From positions 4,895,752 through 4,959,751 of the forward strand of contig NW_002060947.1 of NCBI RefSeq assembly GCF_000150275.1: a stretch of 64,000 bases of DNA. The letters are read 5' to 3'. Both the position numbers and the translations under genes were made by a program. This DNA comes from Trichoplax adhaerens (taxonomy: Eukaryota; Placozoa; Uniplacotomia; Trichoplacea; Trichoplacidae). The notes under the pieces were generated by a model. It worked only from the letters and a program-made list of their open reading frames with translations. It did not search any database and was not told where the DNA came from. Positions 54,921 to 64,000 of the stretch are shown in pieces (within the stretch, counting starts at the first letter, position 1; each line of letters opens with the position of its first letter).

Positions 54921-57900
54921 ATGGACGGTAATAAAGCCGAGATCAAGTCAAATCTACAAATTCATCATTATCAAATTGGCGATCATGTGTTAGTGCACTG
55001 GCGTGATGGCATGTACTATCTAGGCAACGTTCGAAAGGTAAAGCCCAATAGCGGCTATGGCGTCCTACTGGTAGTTTATGCAACAAAATCAAATAGGAGT
55101 ATAAAATTGATTCTATCGTGTTGGTAGTGGATGGTAGAGGATAGATTGGATATAAATCAATCAGTACCGAAATGAAAGATTGAGTAACATGGATTGAGTA
55201 GTTGCCATAAAAATGAAATGCATTCATTCAATGCAGGACTCCACTACTACAAATGGGCATGGTCACAAGTGCACAATACAGTACAGTCCATTGCATGCAG
55301 CTTAGCTTGATCTTACTGACTTACAGTACAATTCGATATAAGGATTACAAAAGTTGTCGTACAGTCCAGTGCATACAGTTGAGCTTAATATTACAACAGA
55401 ATTATAAATGAAAGTTAGATTGATGCTTTCTATCGTAGCAATTGACAACAGCATTATAGCTGTATATTATACACAGTGCACCGCTTGCAATTTTGCAACA
55501 CCTTGAACACAAACGTGCGTGAACATTACTTTCCTATGTAAACTGTTACTATTTTAAAACTATTTGATTAACGCGTCACCGTTTTCCATACTCTACTCAA
55601 ATAATGTTCTTTTCAGTAACCGATATATTTCTAAAAGTGTACAAAAATATATAGGATAGCATATGTCTTCCAACAGTACAGTATAGTAGACATCTAGAGT
55701 TATAATCGTTAAAGTGTAATACTCGTAACTGGATTGGCAGAGAGATGATCCTAAAATCCACTAATGTAGTATTTCAGAGCCTAAATACTGTACACAACAG
55801 CCTACGACCCATAGGTTTTGTCCCATTTATGACCGTCAGGTATTCTTGTACTTTCAGTTACATAACATAAACTATGCTCATACCATATATCATAAGCACT
55901 TCTTCACCTCGATAATTATCAAACATTCATCTTTATCAGCAGTTAATCATATCTCGCTATCGTAAACAGTGCTCTGATAAATCATGGACGCTGAAGCTTG
56001 TAGCTCTAATCTGCAGTTATATCGTAAGTTCATGATAAATCTGAGTTGCCCTACGGTCCAGCGTCTCCAAGATGAACGCTGTAGCTAATTGCTAATTTTG
56101 TTAACTGTAAGTACTTGTACTGTACTTCTGATTAATTATACTCGAAAACGATTAATGCTAGGTAATACAATATATCTGTATTATTACACATCATAAGCTA
56201 CTATGGGGATCTTCCTCTAGTTGTCTACAGTATGTACACTATCGTACAGCACTATTACAAGAAGTCATCCCACTACGTATTTTTCCAGCTTGCTTTGATA
56301 CTTTATACTTAAAATTTGGTAAATATAAATTGCATTTATAATATTAAAATATTTACAAATCAATTCCCGTAAGAAGTTAACATTCTGCTATTAGCCATAA
56401 ACTGCAATGCATACCATAAACCCTTCTCACAATCAGGAATATAAGCAACAGTTAGAACATACCAGTACAGCTCTACGCATCTTGCGTAACTAGTAATATA
56501 AGTAGAAAATGGAGTGCAACTCCTGAGGTGTCGATGTTGACATTTATGAAATAATGATAATAACATACTGAATTGGCTTACTCACATGCGTTAATTAATT
56601 TAATTTCATAATCACGGTAATGCATACACGAATGCTAAAGTGTGCTTGCAGTCAATACTATGTCGACTGGAAGTTTACTCATATTGTATCGAAAAACAGA
56701 AATATAATCCAATTTTTACTAAATTTAACTTATTAGTCAAGCATAAACAGAATTAAATTGTAAAAACTACAAAGAATTATTCGTATTTAAATAGCAGAGT
56801 TATGTACTGTTAAGTTGCAGGTTTACGGTTTTTTCTTGCAGATGAAAAATTTTAGAGCAAGTATCAATTTAAAATGTAGCTGTCTGCTTACTCTCCATGT
56901 AGAATATATATTACCGGCTATATGAGTTTACTATGTCGTTAAGCTTGTCGATTGCGACCTTTTTAATTTTATGAGCATATTTTTAATATTAGACAGATTA
57001 AAATGTATCTTGTTAGAGTACCAGAAATAAGTAATTGAAAATAATATATCTGTTCTAATTAGGTTAATAAGAGAGATCGATCATGCTTAGTGGAATTTGA
57101 AGATGCTTCTATCCATTCAGCTCGTTATCACCATCTACATCCAGGTAAAACAAATACTGATGGTACGGTAATGTAGGTTATGTCGTCTGTAAGGACCTCT
57201 AAGATGAAATAATTAAATGAACACTTATACAAAAATATTATGATTTCGATAATTCTCAGCTTCCATTATAGCCACGGTATTCATCTATAGTGCGCTTTGT
57301 TAAGTGTTTGCAGTTTTGTTTGAGTTGATAACGCATAATTTCAGGCAATGTCAATTCAGACAATCCAAATTCTTAATAAATAAAAGATATAAAAGAATGT
57401 GTTAACATGATTAATTGCAGAATTAAGTAAGGAAGCTTGTAAAACTTGTCATGGAGAGGTATCAGAAGTACCCAATTTGATAGTTATTTGCGATAATTGC
57501 GACCAGGGTAAGTATAAAATTTATGTTAAGCCTAATTTGATTATTCATAAAGTTTTAATGGTTGAATTCTAATTTATTTGTATGCAGGTTATCATCAAAA
57601 GTGCCATATACCCCAAGTCTCAGATAGCTTACTTAAACCTGACATTCAATGGATATGTAGATACTGCATATTTGGCAGTGCTATGAAGGTAATATTCTGT
57701 TGTAATTAGAACAAGCCATAAAACAATTCCTTACATTACATTCATTAATTGAAACAATTAGGCTGGTGGAGCTCTAAAGCATGGACCCAAAGGTAAGTTG
57801 TATCTAATATTCTAACTAGCCATTTACAGGGTATAATGCCATTAAATCAAACAATCGATGCCCATAGTTGTAAGCATATTAATATCATTTGGTGTTCTTC

Positions 57901-59767
57901 TAGCTCGTGCTCTTCAAGTGCTCAAATCTGAATTACCGTATGAGGTTAATTTAAGCTAAATTTCATTTTAGCCATAGATTATAATTTTTGCCAACAGCTA
58001 ATCAATGCGACTCTGTATCTAGATTAGTACACTACGCTGGGATAAGAGCCATCTTACTAATTCTGAATGCTTATATTGTTACTGTGGTGGTCCAGGATTG
58101 TAAGTGTAGATAATATTAACATACCTAACTCCGCATCGTTAAGTCTAAATTGTTTGCATCTCTTTCTACTCGTTAAACTCTTATCCATTATTAGATGGTT
58201 TAATCGGATGGTACAATGTTGCAGATGCAGTCAATGGTTTCATGAAGGTACAGTTAATTTTCTTATCTTCTCATTTGTTATGGCGGATTCACTGACAAAA
58301 GTATTGAGAAACTAGCTTCTGTTAATTTTATCTAGCTTGCTTACAATGCTTAGATGGCCCTCTCCTATTAGGAGATAGGTAAATTTTATTACTAATATAT
58401 TAAATGATTAAACAGTGCAATAACACATTTACTGGGTAATCGTACCAGTACCTCAATACTTGTAATGACTGCTAATCACTGCAACCAAATTTTTACAGGT
58501 ACTGCATATTTACATGTTCTGTATGTCGTAAAGGCTTGGAATCTTACGTAAAATTACCTATTGATATGTAAGTATTTACTTTTAGCATGCATTCAACAAC
58601 TGTGATAATTATCTATCAGTTCCACTAATTAACCTCTCCTTATTAGGGAAGACTACGTTCATCTATCATTATACAATTTAACAAGAAACAGTAAACATAG
58701 ATATTTCGACATCGAAAACTCGATAATACCTTTCATGGATAATAACAAGCAGTATGTTAAATTAGATAAAAAGGTTAGTAATATACATTATTTCATCTAC
58801 TATCATGTTAATAGTTCTTTTATTAGTGGTTTTATATATCAAATTAAACAAAAAAGGTTAGTATTATATGTATAACTTTTCCATCTATTGTTATGTCAAC
58901 ATTTTTTGATTTGTACTATTATTGCCAGTTGTTATTGTGTTGCTTATTTTTCACTGAGTAAATTTGATATTGTTGCTAGTATTTAGATGTTCCATTAACT
59001 AGCCTTGTACGGTTAGTATATGAAATACTGAAGAAGCATTTACACGATAAGTAAGTGTTTTGTATAAATATGATTTATTGTGATTTCTTTGTTTTTACTT
59101 ACTAAATCAACCATTTAAATTTAAACACTTTTATGTAGATACTGTATGGACAAAAGTGCTAAAAGATATAAATCTTGGGGCTTGCGTATGCTAATACCTC
59201 CACTACCTACGTCAAAAGAATATGAAGCTCATTACCCTCCAATTAAGTTTACTGATCATAAAGCACTGAAAGCTACAATGAAAACAAGAAAGAGCAACCC
59301 TAAAATGAGAATTATGCCTAAACGGTTAGCAAAATCAGATCGTACTCTATATAAATGCAATTTCTGTTAGAAAGAGGAAAAGATTTTAATGATTATCATG
59401 TAACTATATTACTAGCTTATGTTCCGAGAGAACTTTACTTGAAAATAATGAAGACCTGGCTGATAAAGGAAATCTTTCACAAGGTGGCCAACTGTCCAAG
59501 AAAGTAAAACGTCAGTTAAATCACGAGAATAAAATTGTAGATAATAATCGGCCGTTAAAACGAAAACGAAAAGGTTGTCGGCTCTCAAGCAGTAATACAA
59601 GTGATATGGCGACTTTTTACCAAAAAAGGGTTAATAATTCAGTAGAATATATCATGGCTAAAGAAGTAAACAAAAAGGGGCGCCGATTGCATAGTTATAA
59701 AAAATGTACAGTTTCTGCTCGTCGGATAACATGTGATGGAGAAGTGCAATACCTATTCCATTGGTAA
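54921..59767 (+). CDS. Polycomb-like protein (PHF1/MTF2/PHF19 family)
   Basis: Nuclear accessory subunit of PRC2, guiding H3K27 methylation. Exons: 54921-55037, 57063-57144, 57421-57507, 57588-57688, 57762-57792, 57904-57944, 58023-58099, 58195-58247, 58336-58378, 58499-58567, 58647-58773, 58980-59050, 59139-59324, 59416-59767; about 478 aa. Domains in order: Tudor (VHWRDGMYYLGNVRK, then CLVEFEDAS), PHD1 (CKTCHGEVSE, ICDNCDQGYHQKC, WICRYC), linker AGGALKHGPKARALQVLK, PHD2 (CYCGGPG, CCRCSQWFHE, FTCSVC), winged-helix homology region (HLSLYNL, GLRMLIPPLP), a basic linker (LKRKRKG), and the reversed chromo-like C-terminus (ARRITCDGEVQYLFHW) ending at 59767. All phases fit. The 13/14 junction (CG|GTTAGC) was chosen for phase; without it the frame ends at 59370. 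Intron 1 is 2 kb. Confidence 0.93.
55038..57062 (+). other. First intron of the Polycomb-like gene (2,025 nt)
   Basis: The donor AAG|GTAAAG and acceptor TCTAATTAG|GTT, phase 0, join the two halves of the Tudor domain. Single or paired CTGTAC/TACAGT words occur at about 55278, 55322, 55360, 55675, 55788, 56118 and 56235, all in its left half. No nested gene seen. Confidence 0.8.
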
Positions 59768-62117
59768 TTTTGATTTGTTTCATAGCCTAACTTCTTAATG
59801 CGATACATTCTTGAGTGCACTGCTACATATAATGTAGAGCTACAGACGAAATTTTTTTAGCTACTACCTTATATAAGTGGCTTGTTTCCATTGCAAACGT
59901 AATGGACTTTTTGTGACATGTACTCACTTGAATAGCATTACTAAGCAACTTTACATAAATTTAGATTATTTGTTCATTAGAATGGCTTCGATTTTTTATT
60001 TTAGCGTCGGTGAACATTGCGATAAAGGTAATGATCCTTACGGCTATCTCAAGAGTTGTCTAGTATCATATCTCTTGACAGTATAGAATGGTTACCTTTA
60101 AATGTGCATGGATGAAATATCTATTTAATAGTAGTGTAATGATCTCGTAACTGACGTAGTAAAAATTAATGCAAGAAACACAAAGTACTGTATAATATGA
60201 AATGCATTGAAACATTCACCGACGTTAAGCGTTTATGTACATATGAGTATACCTGTGCTGTTAACTAGTATTTACTCGATACATCTGCCGTTATTATAAT
60301 GTCAACAAATTAAAATTTTACTGAAAGGGTTACCCATTGTAAGAGAAATTTAATATTAATAAAATAAAGACGAATCTTTCTACTAATTCAATATCGTGGA
60401 TTATTGAAAGTGTTATATATGCTGGACATTTCATATCTATTAATTTTCATCAATGTTTGATAAAATTAATTTTACAACGAAATGCACAAGCAAAGCTCAC
60501 ACAGTCACTTGATGGATGAGACGCGGATCAATAACTGAAATAAAACTAAAATTTAATCGGTACTGTTACCGTAATTAGATCGAGCTGCCTAGATCTGCTA
60601 GGAAAGGAAGCTTTGGTATATTGGCAATAATACAGGGCTTGTACCGGTTTATACAATATTTAATCCATGCTATCAATAAATGGGATGCTTGAAATTAGTT
60701 GTAACATGTTTAATAGTAACAACATCTCTTAATCATGTACGATTTATAAGAAGTGCTGAAATCGCGTTACCGTTCATAAATTGAAAGCTAGATGGAGGCT
60801 CTTTATGATTCAGTATAGTGATATTTAGCAAGGTGTAGGGTCTGCTATAATCGCAATTAAATTGTTAGAGTTAAATTAGCAGAGAAGTAGAGTTTATTGG
60901 TATTAGTGGCACATTTATTGCAAAGGAAAACCGTATGAGGTTATAGTGTGTACAACGACGCGACTAGTCGAATAGCTAGTGACGTAGGATAGGTAAAGCA
61001 TGCTAGCTCACCATGTAACTAGCAGAACTAACTAAAGGATAGATCTAACATTATCGCTTTTACAATGTAAGAAGCACAGAAGGAGGAGATTATTCGTAAA
61101 ACAATAATGACTATTAAGGGTAGCTTAATTCTATATTAGGGTAGTGCTACGATACAATCAAGCTAGAGTACAAGAGATTTGCACAGTATGAATAATTAAA
61201 TGTAGATTATACAAATAAGGAGTTATGTTACAGTCCATATAGAAATTAACTTTACTAAGAATAAACTATACCGTATTTAGAAGTATACACTACAAGCATC
61301 ATACAGAATCAGTTTCAGCAGTTACTAGTCCAAACTTCCATCGCTTTGCTGACGGTTTACGATAATGTACCCATTTATTAATAATTAACAGGTAGTATTA
61401 CCATTCGACATTATATAGATGCCGGTAATAGCCGAGTACTACTATATTTAAAACAGATTGATTTAATGTACGTACTGATCGTGCATTTCCACGTTATTCA
61501 CTTCGCTTTCGCCTATCAGATCGCTGACTAACTGACATTATCCTCTTAGAAACACTTTTTTGTTATATGATATATAGTAATCAAAAATAGCCGGGACAGG
61601 GGAACTACAGTAGGGTAACACTACGAAATGCATGAGAGCAATAGAACTAATAGTACCTTCTAATGTGTATCAATCACTTCTACCTTCTCAATAATATTTA
61701 CATAAACCCTAGAGATCATTCATTTCTATACCAATTCAAATTTCCTTTAAGTAACTTTCGTATTAGTATGTTTACCGAATAAGGATGGTTACTATATACA
61801 GTATTAATGCTATGTTAAGGTTGGTAAGCAAAACTGTCTAATATACGTTTATGCTCAATTTGTTAACAAAATTAACAGATAGCATTATCATTCGATATTA
61901 TATATATCCCGGTAATAGTAATGTACTATGCTATATTAAGATTAGTTAATAATCCAAAGCGCATTATGATAACTAATGTACGGTGATGGACATACCTAGT
62001 TAAGATTAGCAGGTACTGTAAGATATCTACAGTGCGGTACAATGTCCATAGTACTGTGGTCAATTCTATACCAATCATTATAATGTGTCTAAGGATCGCT
62101 TGCGTATGCAAGCACAG
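59768..62117. other. Intergenic DNA downstream of the Polycomb-like gene
   Basis: No gene recognised; the 69-codon plus frame at 59877-60086 lacks motifs and splice support. AATAAA words near 60357-60366 could serve the 3' end of the Polycomb-like transcript. A roughly 55-bp sequence (ATTCGACATTATATAGATGC) at about 61386 recurs diverged at about 61872. Confidence 0.5.
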
Positions 62118-62377
62118 CTTGCTCTGTCAATAACAACCGTTATAAGAAAATGTAATAATCAAAATGGCTATGTAGAAAACACTATAAAGATTCTATGTTT
62201 ATTCAATTTTCATCAGAGCATCACATCAAATCAAAATTTAAAGCAAAACTTGCTCTGTCGATAACAACCGTTATAAGAAAATGTAACAATCAAAATGGCT
62301 GTGTAGAAAACACTATAAAGATTCTATGTTTATTCAATTTTCATCAGAGCATTACATCAAATCAAAATTTAAAGGCC
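62118..62377 (+). repeat. 131-bp tandem duplication
   Basis: CTTGCTCTGTCAATAACAAC starts at 62118 and again, as CTTGCTCTGTCGATAACAAC, at 62249. The two units differ at only a few positions through CACTATAAAGATTCTATG and CATCAAATCAAAATTTAAAG, so the duplication is recent. Confidence 0.92.
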
Positions 62378-63091
62378 TAGTGGCCACCCTTAGCGATATA
62401 ACGAGTACTATTTCAAAAATTAGTACTCTGTAGAAATTACTACCTTAGAGCTATTCGTTTTACATGAAGAAATCTTGAGGTAAAAAGTACTGTAAGAATC
62501 TTATACTGTCCTATTGAAATGAACCCATAATCAGAGTCATCTAACAGTAGTATAAATACCTAAGAGATTTACGAAAGATCGTTAAGCATTTGCAACGAAT
62601 ACGCATAATTAGACCTTTGTATTCATGATAGCTAAAATGCTTAAATACTGCAGGTAGTGATAGATGAAATTAATGTTATTTATTTATTCACTAAACAAAG
62701 CATGCATTCATTAGCTAGCATATTTCATGGCTAATTAATTATACGAATCTTTTGCTGATTCGTAATATCATAATAATAACATTATAGTAAGAATTTTGGT
62801 TTAATATAATAAATAATTCTAATTTGTATTACGTTAGTTAGTTTACTTAAAATAGAAGCTAAAAATAATATTTGCAACCATTTGATATATAAAAGTTGTA
62901 AATAAGTACATCATAAATTATCTCTAGTAGCTATAATTAGATAATAGGAGCTAACAGAACTAAAATGCAGATATCAATGCACAAAGACTTAGTGAACAAA
63001 CACGGGCAGCTGATTAACCTCTAACAGCTGCAGCATTAATGTAGCAAAAATTGAAATTTAATTCCCGAAAATTTATTACTTTTATTTACAG
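62378..63091. other. AT-rich DNA, nothing recognised
   Basis: No exon, repeat or RNA gene supported on either strand. Confidence 0.5.
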
Positions 63092-63270
63092 AAGGGATAT
63101 AATATCTATAAATTAACAGCTCTCAATTCGCGGTACATTCTTACAAACTGTAATAGAGTCGAGCTTGAAGATGTAGCTGAAGTTTTTATCCTTTTTTGCA
63201 CGACGCTTAGAACCAGATCAAAAAATTTATTAAGAGAAATGATTCTTCTATGGAAAGTTGGAATTAATGC
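63092..63270 (+). CDS. Possible orphan 3' exon, unidentified
   Basis: After a good acceptor (TTTTATTTACAG) a frame of about 59 codons stays open to a TGA (KGYNIYKLTALN, then VELEDVAEVF and LLREMILLW). The composition is less biased than most random frames here, with leucine- and glutamate-rich helical character. I know no family it belongs to, and a stop-free stretch of this length is expected by chance many times in a window this AT-rich. No upstream partner exon was found. Treat as a weak candidate. Confidence 0.2.
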
Positions 63271-64000
63271 TTGAATATACTAGTCATAAACCGGATTTTA
63301 GATTTCTGAACTCGACCTACCCCTTTATATTCACAAAAATAAGTTTTAAGATTCATTCTACAAACACTGTACACAGCGCGATAAGTGAAACATTTGCTAT
63401 AGTAAATAAAATTTGCGTGATCGATTGTCACCGAAAAAACCCTTTATGGCAGAATATCTGTTCTTAATTGAGTTAGAACTACGTTAACTTTCTATCCAGA
63501 TATTTGCATATATCAAGTGATATTTTGAGCAAGCTATTCATTACTTTGAGCATTTTAAGAACGCACTAAACGGCATAGAGCTTCAATAATTTCCATATTG
63601 CGCAAAATAAACTCAGCCAAAGTTGAAATTTACTTTCCATGCCATTCTTCATTAAAAATTAGACTACTTCCTTCCTATTTCAGGTATGTTTTCTTGAACT
63701 AAGATAAAAAAGGTGCTAAATACTCTAGTAACAAAAAGTTTTTCATAAATGGTTAGGTTAAGTCACTCTATACTGTCGTCATTGACAAAAGAGCAAACCG
63801 ATCTATTCATTCATTGCTGCCCCATCGTTAAACTATGCTACGTTTATCAAAAGTAGAATGAGAAAGAATAATTTATTCAAACTAAAATTTGGGATTATTT
63901 CTTTGATTACCTCAACTTTTTGAGAAATTTATTGATACTTACTACAATGTTATATCAAAACAAATTAGAGTAGTTTTCTACAAATATTAAAATTCGAAAG
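63271..64000. other. Right edge of the window, no supported gene
   Basis: A 69-codon plus frame (63258-63467) overlaps the doubtful exon in another frame and shows no motif. The rest is AT-rich sequence without recognised features. Confidence 0.45.

Overview
The window is animal nuclear DNA. It is AT-rich, its genes are split by short GT-AG introns, and it encodes families found only in animals: a leucine-rich-repeat GPCR (LGR), a 27-repeat Dachsous-type cadherin and a Polycomb-like protein. Compact genes, exon phases that join cleanly and close similarity to vertebrate orthologues suggest a placozoan (Trichoplax/Hoilungia type). That genus-level guess comes from general knowledge and was not tested. 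There is no sign of bacterial, plasmid or phage DNA and no CRISPR array.

Layout: (1) 1-4,333, plus strand: 3' part of an LRR-containing GPCR, with LRR exons of about 72-78 nt followed by one long 7TM exon. (2) 4,334-7,954: gene-poor DNA with a degenerate 117-bp tandem repeat and one copy of an interspersed repeat. (3) 7,955-19,310, minus: a Dachsous-type cadherin of about 3,495 aa in three exons. (4) 19,311-29,702: about 10 kb with no gene I can support, holding palindromic CTGTAC clusters and another copy of the interspersed repeat. (5) 29,703-32,929, minus: NAXD (NAD(P)H-hydrate repair), nine exons, with a 95-bp tandem array in an intron. (6) 33,000-35,415: repeats. (7) 35,416-46,183, minus: WDR17, at least 30 exons with a 3.8-kb first intron. 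(8) 48,472-51,884, plus: TMEM185, seven exons. (9) 52,936-53,724, minus: DPH3, three exons. (10) 54,921-59,767, plus: Polycomb-like (PHF1/MTF2/PHF19 family), fourteen exons. (11) 59,768-64,000: no confident gene, a 131-bp tandem duplication and one doubtful exon.

The genes are unrelated housekeeping, signalling and chromatin genes and do not form an operon or pathway. WDR17/TMEM185 and DPH3/Polycomb-like are divergent pairs. TMEM185/DPH3 and the LGR/Dachsous genes are convergent. The most unusual feature not explained by genes is a set of dense clusters of CTGTAC/GTACAG self-complementary words. These sit mainly in DNA upstream of gene starts and in the first intron of the Polycomb-like gene.

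Exon boundaries were deduced by eye from GT-AG sites, reading phase and remembered family sequences. No alignment or transcript search was run.
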